Source of the DNA: Dama dama
Lineage: Eukaryota; Chordata; Mammalia; Artiodactyla; Cervidae
Direction: 5' to 3'
Length of the DNA stretch: 64,000 nucleotides
Assembly (NCBI RefSeq): GCF_033118175.1
Contig: NC_083685.1
Span: 118,862,501-118,926,500 of the forward strand
The number at the start of each line of letters is the position of its first letter. The stretch's first letter is position 1. The translations under genes and the position numbers were made by a program. The notes below the pieces were generated by a model. The model made no database searches. It was not told the DNA's origin and saw only the letters and a list, made by a program, of their open reading frames with translations. This document shows, piece after piece, positions 21,946-55,699 of the stretch.

Positions 21946-22598
21946 CCAAGCCCTTCTAATGGTCAAACTACCCTAAATCTCATCTCCTACAACTCTCACC
22001 CTTACTCATTCTGGTTTTCAAACAAGCCAGGCATGATCTGATTGCTCTCAGCTCAGGGCTCCTGCTCCAGCTACTGGCCGGAATCTTCATGTCTCAGCGA
22101 CCTGTGAGACTGCCTTACTAACTTCAGGTCTTGGCTCACTGGCCATGCCCTCCTCGACCACCTCCCAAGCACTATCACACCCAGCGTGTATTTACATGTC
22201 GATTTTCTGTCTTCCTCCCCACTAGAATGTTCATTTCACAAAGGCAGGAACTTTGGGTCAGATAAGTGCACAGTCAATAAGCTGAAAGTGTCAGAAATGC
22301 CAGATATGAAAACAGACATACCAATGCAGTAATTAATATATAAGCACATTATTTTCAATAATTAGTATCACAATATGCATTACTGTGATTCTTTCTGAAC
22401 AAACTTTTGTTTCCAGTCAGTATTTCTCTCTCCATTTTAAGTACCTTAGTCTCCCATTGCCAATTTTTCTCTTCTGAAACCAAATTCTTTCTTACAAAGC
22501 CACAAATTTAATCTCAGACTCACTCAAATAATAAATTTATAGTCTGTCTATAATACAGTACTTTTACCTATTTTCTCTGCCCATTACTCAGACTTTTA

Positions 22599-22808
22599 TT
22601 GATTTCTTTCTTTAATATTTATTGATTTATTTGGCCGCGCTGGGTCTTAGTCATGGCATGTGGGCTCTTTAGCTTTGGTATGGAAACTCTTAGTTGTGGC
22701 ATATGGGATCTAGTTACCTCACCAGGGATCAAATTTGGGCACCCTGCATTAGGAGGGTGGAGTCCCAGCCACTGGACCATCAGGGAAGTCCCCTGATTTC
22801 CTTCTTTA
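22599..22808 (-). mobile_element. CHR-type tRNA SINE with 16-base target duplication
   Basis: A reverse copy ending in CATCAGGGAAGTCCC. TTGATTTCTTTCTTTA (22599) and CTGATTTCCTTCTTTA (22793) flank it with two mismatches. Confidence 0.8.
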
Positions 22809-24647
22809 TTTACTTCACTTGAATTTTTTGGTTTCCTTTGCCAGCTTTTCCTTAGATTTCAACTTGCTTTTCTTTTCACTACCTCCAATCCCAGCAAGGA
22901 AGGACTTCAGTTTGGCGTGGAGCCAACTAGACTTTTCTCCACTTATTTGGCTCTTCCACACTCCTATGTTTTAAGTTCTGTAAATTATAAATCTCTTTAG
23001 TCCATCACACCTTTGTTACTTTTTGTCTTTTCAAGCAAAGGACAGACCTCCAAATCCTTTTGTCTACTCTAGTCAAACCAACTACCCTCCAAATGCAGAA
23101 CCAGAAAACATCGTATGCTAGTGTGTCTCAGTGGGTGTTAGAGTGTGGTTTAGAAATCTGTAAGGGGATTTGGGGTTGCCACAATCATTGGGGAGGAGGA
23201 GGATATCAACATGTAATTATGATGTTGAACAACCTCGATGCAACAAACCTACACAATAGAATATCATCCCACATTTCATCAGACTTTTTGACATCCTGCC
23301 AGACACTTCCTTATGTATCTGAGGAATAAACTCTTAACTCCACTATACATATGTCACGCTATTTTTCATTTTGAAGTTTTAACACCCACTAAAAAATTTC
23401 AAAGACTTCTGTGTGAAAAACAATGTAAGAAAATACTTTGATATACACAGAACTTTACCAAGACGTTGTACACTAGGTTGGAAAAATCATGCTTGAGAAG
23501 CCAACAGAACACACCTGTGGCAGTTAACGTTTGCGTTTAGTAATCATGTTGTATATGTGTACAAGCAAATGACTACTTCTTTGTGTTTCTACTGTAGACA
23601 TGTTTTCACCTTTATATTTTGAAATATATCATTATCTTGCTGTTTTGCAATGTTTCTCCTTTACAGCTAGGATGTTTTCTTGTTTTTTTTTATAGTTATG
23701 TGTGTAGATGGGTTATATTATCCATGATTTTCATTATAGAACAGTAGGGAAAAAAGGTCTATTCAGCACATATAGAGAGGTTGGTGCTGATGAAACTGAG
23801 AATCGCTAACATAACCGCTGACCACTCAAAGATTTCCCATTTGCTTTCCAAGCTACTGTTGACACTCGGACCATACCACACACAACCTCATTCTCACTTT
23901 CAAGGATCTGAAGCCTTTTTTTTTTTTTTTTAAGGGATCCAGATGGTGTGGATAATAAAGAAAACTAGTATGCGCCTTAAGAATTGGAAACCGACTCGTG
24001 TATATAAACGAGATCTCATTTGATGCTCAGAAGTAGGAAAGGGAGAGCAAATCGTCTTTCTAAAGATTCTTCTTAACAACATAATATTTACCGATTATAC
24101 TACCGAGTCACTCCCATACCTTCTCTTATGAGCTTTAAGAGATCCCACAGATTGATTAAGTCACCAAGATTTTCAACCAGATGAAACCTGAGAATTTTTT
24201 TCTTCAGGATTTATTTCAGCTTGCTCCTCTAAGACAAGAGAAAACCGAGATTCAAGAAAACGTTAAGTGACTTGCCCATGGCTCTGAGAAACCATAATAT
24301 TTCAAGTGCAAGAATATGCATCATAGTCTATTCAGTTATACTAGCTTTTCTCACCACGAACTGTAGATGAAAAGTCTGCCACCAAAGGCAAAATCAGACG
24401 GAGGGGCGGGTGGTGTGGGGTGTGCGTGTGTGTGCGCGCGTGCGGGCACGCTCGAGCCCCGTTCCCCGCTCCGCCCCCCGGGGCTGTCCGCGGCGGTGCC
24501 TGACTGGCGGCCAGTGCAGGGGGCCTCGCGGGGTCCTTCGCGCGGGCTGCCGACTCACTGCCTGAGCGGGTGCGCCGGCGGCTTCCGGTGTGGGTGACGA
24601 GTGGTGGCCGAAGCAGGGGGACATCAAGGGACGCTCTGGCAGGGACC

Positions 24648-48021
<23,374 letters not shown>

Positions 48022-48442
48022 GGGTCTCCATGCCCTTAGTGCTTTTAGAAAAGAGTTAAAATTGGAAGTCATTAAAAAAGAAAAAGACTTTTATGGTGTA
48101 TATGTTGGGTTTTTTTTTTCTTTTTCTATTCTCAGCTCTTTTGTCTAAAATTTAAAAGATAGTGAATATGTTTGAGGCCCCTTTTGACCTTTCAATACCT
48201 TGATTTCATTGTTAACTTTGCATTTGGTGCAGAAATACACATTTCATCATCTGAGTACTCAAAAAATTGTCATAACTTAAATACGTTTTTCTGTCGTTTG
48301 AAACCTTTTTAGCTACTATTTGTTTTCATTCAGCTAGCAACCATAATTATTATAATAAAAGCAGTATATGCACGTTTACTTTCCATGGTTACCCATGTTT
48401 CTAAACATTTTGTGGGATAGTGATTTAAATGTGTTTTTTTTA

Positions 48443-48453
48443 AATAAAATAAA
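48443..48453 (+). terminator. PSMD12: PSMD12 proximal poly(A) signal
   Basis: Two overlapping AATAAA hexamers (48443 and 48448) lie about 420 bases after the stop codon, followed by a T/G-rich stretch suited to a downstream element. Confidence 0.65.
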
Positions 48454-49294
48454 TTTTGTTGTAAAGCTATCGATTGTTTAGTAGAATTTAAAAGCAACAT
48501 AGAACCTGTAAGAACATTTGGGATAAAGTTGTGATTTGTGAAGAATCTGTATTTTAGTATTGTGGCAGAAAGTCTCTAAATTGTGTACAGAGCTATCTGA
48601 TAGGCTGTAGACTCTTTTTTTATTTTTTTTGAGTCAAGCTGTTTGAATCACAGTAGTTTTATTTCCCCTTTCCCTGACTTGGCCAGTTGTTGAACTAACT
48701 GTATTGACTAAGTTTAATACACAAAGTCATTTTTCTAACTTTGAACTTCCATGTCTAATTACCTCATCAGTGCTCCAATTTCATTCTCTCCTTATAGGAA
48801 CTTTAGTTCCATTATATGCACACTAGGTAACAAGCTAAAATGCATTAAAAATGACCCAAAAAAAGAGACTTCAGGGCACCCTCTTGGCAAATGCTATAGT
48901 CTTGACACTTAAAAAAAAATTATTAAAAGTAGCTTTATTGTCAAACTTCTGAGATCACTTACTATGAGCAAATTTTAGAAGTTTTAAAATTTGATTTCAG
49001 AGAAAATGGGGGGGGAAAGGTTAGGTTATTTAAAATGTATCTGAAGAAAGTAAAAGGTCTTTTTTTTTTCTTAATACAAGTGAAGAGGGGAGGGGAAAGA
49101 CATTCTGGAAACAACAGTTTTCATAATTCATTTTCCATTTAATGGTCACTAAATTATTCTATTTCATGATCCCAGGACTGGGAACAATTGTAGAATCTTT
49201 ATTATTTTTGTTGAGTCATTGTGAATAATAACATAGTATTTTATTCTTTAGAAATTTAATGTATTGGCCACATTAATAACATTTGTTATCACAA

Positions 49295-49440
49295 GTAGCT
49301 TAGATGGTAAAGAATCTGCCTGCAGTGTGGGAGACCTGGGTTGGAAAGATCCCCTGGAGGAGGGCATGGCAACCCACCCCAGTATTCTTGCCTGGAGAAT
49401 CCCATGGACAGAGTTGGACGCGACTGAGCGACTAAGCACA
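49295..49440 (+). mobile_element. Bov-tA SINE in the PSMD12 3' region
   Basis: A sense copy (AGATGGTAAAGAATCTGCC to GGACGCGACTGAGCGACTAA) with an internal deletion near its tail. Confidence 0.85.
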
Positions 49441-50288
49441 GCACACAACACATCTTTAAAAACTAACCAAAAATACGGCAGGCTCACAAACATTAGCACC
49501 AAGAATATAATTTTTAATTTTCTTTTGAATGGAAAGGATGGAAAATAAAATCATTTTGTATTGTTAATTTGTAAACTGAATTGGAACTAATTTGAATATG
49601 TTCTCACTAACTTCATCTTTCTAGGGATTCATTCCCTCGTATGTGCCAAACCTTGACTATTTGGCCAAATATGTTGCTATAAAGATCTCAAGTGCTCCTC
49701 TCCTTTTTTTTTTTATTTTAACATTCTCACCCTCAGACTAAGCTTTTTGTGTATTCTCATTTGGGGCCACTTGTAACTGTGCCCCAGTGACTAAATCCCA
49801 CTTGATTTGGTTAACTGCTCATCCATTTTTTTGTTTTTTTCTGTCCAAGCAAACAAGAATTACTACCACTTTCTTAGTGTTAAAAAGATCCATTAGCCTA
49901 AGGCAGTAAAATATTTGGGATGTTTAGAACCTAAAAATCCTGCCCGCGCCCCCCCCCCCCCCCCGCACCCGCCAATTTCTGACCTAAAGTTGCATGCATG
50001 AAAAGGATAGAACCACTTGGTTTGAATACTTGCCTTACTGTTTTCATTAGGTTACTAACCAGCAGGAGAGGTAACAGGGACTTTTTTAAATGAAACACCT
50101 TTCACCCTTTTATTTCTATATAATTTATGCTTTCAATCATTTTTGTAATTATCTTCAATTTCCATATGCTTTTTATTGAATCAAACTCATCTCTAAAATT
50201 GATACTGTTCCATTCTGTCTCTTACAAGTGCTAAATGTATGATAAAAGGACGTATTTTAAATTGTTTTCAGCTTCTGGATACAGCTGC

Positions 50289-50334
50289 AATAAAAGCACT
50301 AATTTGTGGTATTTAAGAAAACCTGGAGAATAAA
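50289..50334 (+). terminator. PSMD12: PSMD12 candidate distal poly(A) signals
   Basis: AATAAA occurs at 50289-50294 and 50329-50334 at the end of the unique downstream sequence. A long 3' UTR isoform ending here is plausible but unproven. Confidence 0.4.
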
Positions 50335-50552
50335 CTCATACTTTAAAAGATCATTTCTTTTTTCAATTCTTTTACTGTTTATAACAAAAAGCCACAGATA
50401 ATTACCTTTTTTCTTTCAAAATCACGTTACCTCTCTAATCCTGCTTTTAAGCGATGAGAAGACATTTTGTACGTTGCAACTGGTTGGTTTTTCCCCCTGG
50501 ATTCTTCCTGATTTGAGGTTGGTGACAGGCTGTATCTTAACTGTATTTTGAC

Positions 50553-50737
50553 TAAGGGGTTTCTCACTCAGCACACCTGCAAATCACCTACAAGGCGTGT
50601 TCCAACATGGATTGCTGGCCCCACCCCCAGAATTTCTGTGACATTTAATCTTACAGTTCCAGTGAATTTTAATTTCTAACAAGTTCTCAGGTTATGCAGA
50701 TGCTGCTGACCCATGCACTACACTTTGAGAACCGCTC
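50553..50737 (+). mobile_element. MER5A-type DNA transposon (hAT-Charlie)
   Basis: GCACACCTGCAAATCACCT, GGCCCCACCCCCAGAATTTC and ACACTTTGAGAACCGCTCCC follow MER5A from end to end. Confidence 0.8.
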
Positions 50738-50779
50738 CCTGACCATACTTACAGTAAATGCTAGAAAAGAACCATGTTA

Positions 50780-51105
50780 GGAGTGCCGATATCTGCTATG
50801 GTGAGGATGAACTTTGAAATGTGCCAAGTGAAAAGTCAGATAGGAAAGATCATATATGGTATGATTCCATTACATGAAATACCCAGAACTGGTGAAGCCA
50901 AAAGAAGAAGAGCAAACTGGTGCTTTGCCAGGGGGAAGGAGGGAATGAAGTTACTATTTAATGGATAAGGGGTTTTAGTTTGGGGTGATAAAAATGTTAT
51001 AGAACTAGATTCATGTGATGATTGTACAACCTTGTGAATGTACTATTTTCTACAGAATCACTTTGATATGGTTAATTTTGTTATGTGAATTTCAAGAGGT
51101 TTTTC
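50780..51105 (+). mobile_element. Old L1 (L1M) 3' UTR
   Basis: ATATGGTATGATTCCATTAC, TGCTTTGCCAGGGGG and TTGTACAACCTTGTGAATGT are standard old L1 3' markers. The open frame in it is not a gene. Confidence 0.65.
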
Positions 51106-51241
51106 TTTCTAAGGTAAGATCATGGCATGTAAATGCAAAATATGCATATCAAAGATTTTATTCAACTTACAATTAGTAAGAGAACCAGTCAGATATTAAA
51201 ACCAGTTCAAAGGGATATTTATATAAGAATAAAACTGCGAG

Positions 51242-51352
51242 CACTTCCCTGGTGGTCCAGTGGTTAAGGCTCTGTGCTTCTACAGAAAAGGGCACAGGTT
51301 CAATCCTTGGTCAGGGAACTAAGATCCCACATGTGTGGCATGGCCAAAAAAA
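51242..51352 (+). mobile_element. CHR-type tRNA SINE
   Basis: CACTTCCCTGGTGGTCCAGT to GGCATGGCCAAAAAAAAAC. Confidence 0.85.
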
Positions 51353-51918
51353 AACTGTTCTGGCAGAAGAAAATTTATTTAGTTCAGAAATTTAGATCTA
51401 CATCAAGACATGAATAGCACCAGTGAGAAATTTTAGAAGGATAAAAAAATATCTTCTTATTCTCAAAGATAATTGTTTATTAAAAGCAATAATAATGACA
51501 ACATACTGGGTGATCATAGCCTATGTATAAGTGAAATAAATGACAGCAATACCACAAAGGATGGGAATACTCTGATGTAAGTTACCTGTGCTACCTGTGC
51601 AGCAGGATCTTTTTATTTAAATGTGCACTTAATTTAAAAATGTATACTGCAAGCTCTAAACTGTTTAAAAGATATAATTAATGTACTACAAGAGAGAAAA
51701 TGGAATCGTAAAATGCTCATTTAAAATCAGAGATGGCAGAAGATGGAAGATAAAAAACAACAAATAGAAAGCATAGAAAACAGTAACAAACATGTTAAAA
51801 GTACAGAGATGGAGAAAGATATGCCATGCTAACGCTAACCAAAAGCAAGCTGACTTACCTTTTATTAATTTCAGACAAAGCAGACTTCAGGTAAGATATT
51901 AAAGGAAAAGAAAGAAAG

Positions 51919-52010
51919 TGAAAGTGAAGTTGCTCAGTCGTGTCCAACTCTTGGCGACCCCATGGACTGTAGCCTATCAGGCTACTCTGTCCACGGGATT
52001 TTCCAGGCAA
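51919..52010 (-). mobile_element. Bov-tA fragment
   Basis: GTTGCTCAGTCGTGTCCAAC to CCACGGGATTTTCCAGGCAAG; tail half only. Confidence 0.8.
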
Positions 52011-52284
52011 GGGATAAGAAGAGGCATTAAATAATGATAAATGGGCTAATTCTCCAAGAAAACAGTCTAAATCTCTATGCACCTAACAAAACAGTGTCAG
52101 TATGGAAAACTTAAAATATTACCCAATGTTTCACTTTATCCCAGGAGTACAACATTCCTAGATTCAAATTGTAAGCAGAAGAGTGGATGGCATGGGTAAG
52201 AGACATGACCAAAATGTTAAGAGTGGATCATGAAAGGATAGAGTAGTCATGAAACAGTATCATTAAGATGACTAATGTCTGAAG

Positions 52285-53516
52285 CTACTGATGTCTGATC
52301 AGGATTGAACTGTTACCAAATGTTTTTCCACATCTATCAGATTTAAAGGGTTTCTCTCCAGTATGAAGTCTCTGATGTTGAGTGAGATGAGTGCTCTGGC
52401 TAAATGCTTTACCACATTTGCTGTGTTCATGAGGTTTCTCTCCAGTATGAATTCAGTGATGTTCAGTAAGGGATGAGTTTTCAGGGAAGCCCTTCCCACA
52501 TTCACTGCATGTATAGGGTTTTTCTCCAGTGTGAATCCTCTGGTGTTGTGTAAATGTTGAGTGGGCACTGAATGCTTTTCCACATTCATTATATTTATAA
52601 AGCTTTTCCCCAATATGAATTCTCTGGTGTTGGGTAAGGTGTGTACTTCATCTGAATGCCTTCCCACCATCACTACACTTACAGGGTTTCACTCCTATGT
52701 GAATTCTCTGATGTTGTGTAAGAGATGAGGTATCAGTGAAGGGCTTCCCCAATCAATGCATTCATAGGGTTTCTCCCCACTGAATTCTTTGATGTTGAAT
52801 AAAGGATGAGAGTAGTCACTTTCCTATATTCATTACATATATAAGGTTTCTCCCCAGTGTTGCTGTTCAGTGATGCTGAACAGATGAATTTACAGTGAAT
52901 GCTTTCCTACAAATTTTACATTTACAGGGTTTTTCTCCAGTATGAGTTCTCTGATATTCACTAAGACATGAATTCTGGATAAATGCTTTTCCACAGTCAT
53001 CACACTTATGAGGTTTCTCACCAGTATGAATTCTTTCATGATAAAGTTTGAACAGTCACTCAAATTTTTTCCAAAGTCACTACAATTATGCTTTCTTTTT
53101 AGAAGTTCTTTGACTTAATTGGAGATAAATTCCATTTGACATTTTCCCCAAATGGATCAAGTATATATATGTAGTTTCTCTTCTGAACAAGTAATATGCT
53201 TTGAGATAAGTTTATATCTTAAATCAAAACTTCTCTCAAATTCATTAAAAGTATGCCCATTTTCCTCACAAGATAGTTTTCATGGGCAACTATTATTTGC
53301 TGGAAATCACTGGTTTGGGCGAGAGTTTTTTTTTTTTTTGAAATTTTGCCTATAGAGTTCTTCTGCTTTTCTATCTTGGCCTCAAATTCACAGATTTCTT
53401 CAATTAATACCCTTTGGACACATCTCCTCTGAGCCTTTCAATGATGACAGAGATGTTGCTGCTTACTCAAAAGTATATTCTACTGATCTCTTTGGTATCT
53501 GCTCTGGTCTTCATAT
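52285..53516 (-). pseudogene. C2H2 zinc-finger pseudogene (KRAB-ZNF type last exon)
   Basis: On the minus strand, nine HTGEKP-type linkers (gg marks at 53012, 52928, 52845, 52768, 52685, 52601, 52517, 52433, 52349) define about ten C2H2 fingers. Finger bodies such as CSECGKGFPENSSLTEHH and CDDCGKAFIQNSCLSEYQ are readable. The spacing is the canonical 84 bases (28 residues) in five of eight intervals, but 83, 77 and 83 in the others, so the frame is lost. There are in-frame stops, one straight after EHH, and lost cysteines. The final codon is a TAG at 52287-52285. Upstream, a spacer with short acidic and serine-rich remnants runs back to 53516, where a pyrimidine-rich tract ending in CAG forms a splice acceptor, just where KRAB-ZNF last exons begin. 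It is therefore an unprocessed gene remnant. I found no KRAB box upstream and cannot name the parent gene. Confidence 0.85.
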
Positions 53517-54985
53517 CTGAGGGGAATAAAAAATTTATAAAAACATTTTCTGTGCTGGGGAACTGCACTCAGGATTTAAAAAAAAATAACCTTACTAAAA
53601 TTAGAATGCATGTTCACAGTCTTGAAATCTGGGGAAATAATAAGCCAGTGGAGTAGAGATAAATAGAGGCAGAAGTGGTAGGAAAGAAGCTGGCCCAACA
53701 GGCAAAGACTCTGAAAGCTGAAAAAAATATTTTAAAGATATAGAAGTTTAACCTTCTCATTTAAAGATGAACATGTTTAGAACTAGAGAGGTTATGTGAT
53801 TAACCTAAAGATACAGAAGTTATTAATGAGATGGTCAGATATAGAACTTAGGCTTTGTCCACTATACTACCACAATATCTGGAGACCGAACAGAGCTTAC
53901 ATGAGAGAATGGACAGGTACCTCTTCAAAATACAAATAATGAAGGGGAAGCATAACAGTATTAGAAAATGCACAAGAATGAATGCTGTCAGAGTGACAGC
54001 ACCTGGAGAGAAGCCATTAAGGAATGTTAAAAACAGCACCTGAAAAAGCAATGTACAAAGGAATAATCACTGAGGAAGGTCTAAATCTGAACAGAACAGC
54101 AGAATTTAAGGCAATAAGGAGAGCTCTTTGAACAACATTTTTGAGATTGCATTCCTAAACATTCACCGCTAAGTTGCACATACAGATTTATCCCTCTCTG
54201 AATAAGTGCCTCTAGAGACATCAACATCTCACTAGGTCTCCACAATTCTTTCCTGGGCTGAGACTAATTTCAGAAACGGAGAATTCTGCTAATTGGAAAA
54301 GAAAATACGCAACAAAATAAAAACTGTCATTACTTAAATATTTTGAAATGTTTCAAGCACCGTTAGTTTTTAAAAGGATATAATCTGAATCTCCCAAAAG
54401 TCTGTGTTGAAGGACAAAGACTGGCCTCCTGTCAACAGAAAAGACAAGATACCATACTAGAGAAGATACAAACAAAGTCTGAGGAGGTGTTATCAAACTG
54501 GTTGAAAATGGAAGGGCAGTATGACAAGGTGATCTAAGATCACAGTTAACATTTAGGTGGAATCATTAACTAGAGACAACAGCATTTTCATCGATCATAA
54601 ACATAAGAGATGTTTTGGTACCAAGAGAGGTAAGGCACTAGAGAATTGTTCCTTTCTCTTTTTTTAACAAATACAAACCTCTGAGAAACCCAAATGAATA
54701 GTCACTTAAATTGTGGAAACCACTTTGCTTCCTTAATTAAAGATTTGCATACTCAATTTTCAGCAAGTGTTAAGAAATCTTGGAAAGGTGTAGATTATAG
54801 TGTACGGATAAATGCAAGTCCTTCACAAGGCCTGCAAAAAAAACAATTGTTTCGAGTCAAATTTGGGGTTTCCAAGCAAACATTTTGGCAAAGGCTCACC
54901 GTCTAGGGGTTGCAGGTTGCAGTCCTGAGACTAAAATCTGGCCCACTGCACCAAGGCTGCTGTCACAACCAGGAAACTCTGGGTC
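53517..54985. other. Unique sequence between zinc-finger remnant and 55 kb promoter-like block
   Basis: This is AT-rich sequence with a MIR-like stretch at about 53765-53880. I looked for KRAB A/B exons on the minus strand and saw none. If this was the intron of the zinc-finger gene, its KRAB exons have been lost or are unrecognisable. Confidence 0.6.
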
Positions 54986-55288
54986 CGTTCAGATCTTTTA
55001 AGCACTTGACATTCCTTTCCCTTTCCACCTCTGCTCTTCAGGACCCGAGCGGGTGCCCTGGGGCTCCGCGGCTTCTGAGAGACCTGGGGTCCAGCTCCCC
55101 GCCAAGCCCCAACGCTTAATGGCCGCTGCTTCCGGTCGGAGTGGAGGTGGGACAGCAGGGCCTCGGGCCGCACCGACTTTATGTGAAACCAAGCTCCAGG
55201 ATGCCTTCCTGAGTCTTCACCAGAACTGGCTACTCGCGCGACGCTCCCAGACCGCTTGGCCTGAGCGTACAAAATCCCCAGACAACTG

Positions 55289-55308
55289 AACTGCAACTCC
55301 CAGAATGC
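55289..55308 (+). promoter_or_regulatory. ZNF143 (SBS) type binding site
   Basis: AACTGCAACTCCCAGAATGC matches the extended ZNF143 consensus ACTACAAYTCCCAGAATGC at all but one position. This motif is strongly tied to active promoters. Confidence 0.65.
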
Positions 55309-55334
55309 ACCGGGCCAAGCCGCTTCCGTTTCCG

Positions 55335-55371
55335 TTCTCAGGGACTTCCTTTTCCCAGAAGTCCCTGAGAA
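55335..55371. repeat. 14-base perfect inverted repeat in promoter-like block
   Basis: Left arm TTCTCAGGGACTTC (55335-55348) and right arm GAAGTCCCTGAGAA (55358-55371) are exact reverse complements around a 9-base spacer. The loop region includes TTCCCAGAA, a STAT-type TTCN3GAA, and each arm has a GGGACTTC half-site resembling NF-kB. The function is unknown. Confidence 0.7.
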
Positions 55372-55699
55372 ATCTCCGCTTCTGCTTACTTCTCCCCCTG
55401 AGCTGAGCAGAGGGGGCGGTGTCGGAGGCGTCTCAGCCAACCAGGGCCGCAAGCCAGAATCTCCATGGTAACCGCCGAAGCCCAGTCACTTCGGCGATGC
55501 TCCCAGTGGAGGCAGAAGCTTGCATCCGAGGTTTGGGGTTCTGGCCGGCGTTCCGCTTCTGGGGATTGGTGTGCGCTTGACGGCCTCTCCGCGCTCAATC
55601 GAACAGGCCCTGGGAAGAAAAGACAGTGTAAAAACTTTACAGACGTTAGAGGACGCTGTGGTCCTTTGGATACTGTTTCTAACAAATTGTAAAAAGATA

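Larger units (their letters stand above)
12661..24340. other. Intergenic spacer between PITPNC1 and PSMD12
   Basis: There is no gene here that I can support. Unique sequence (12.7-13.9, 14.4-15.2, 16.0-16.5, 21.4-21.8, 22.8-24.3 kb) alternates with BovB, SINE and MLT1 insertions listed separately. A CTCF-like motif is at 15044. Short open frames inside this stretch are unsupported or belong to repeats. Confidence 0.7.
48022..50340 (+). other. PSMD12: PSMD12 3' UTR with alternative ends
   Basis: An overlapping pair of AATAAA signals is at 48443-48453, a likely proximal poly(A) site. Candidate distal signals are AATAAA at 50289 and 50329, after which the sequence character changes and ancient repeats begin. 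Except for a Bov-tA copy at 49295 the stretch is unique. A 16-base C run lies at 49949-49964. Which end is used cannot be decided from sequence. Confidence 0.6.
54990..55640. promoter_or_regulatory. CpG-rich promoter-like block, possibly bidirectional
   Basis: This is a CpG-enriched island of unique sequence in an AT-rich, repeat-rich region. It contains a ZNF143/SBS-type motif AACTGCAACTCCCAGAATGC (55289-55308), ETS-type CTTCCG (about 55323) and an RFX half-site-like CCATGGTAAC (about 55464). It also has a 14-base perfect inverted repeat (55335-55348 and 55358-55371) and an 8-base one (55473-55480 and 55489-55496). Such motif sets are typical of promoters without a TATA box, including zinc-finger genes. 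It lies about 1.8 kb upstream of the zinc-finger remnant and may be its surviving promoter or that of a non-coding RNA. Confidence 0.6.

Noticed and set aside
50774..50968. 64-codon frame after the PSMD12 3' region
   Set aside because: It lies within an old L1 3' UTR.
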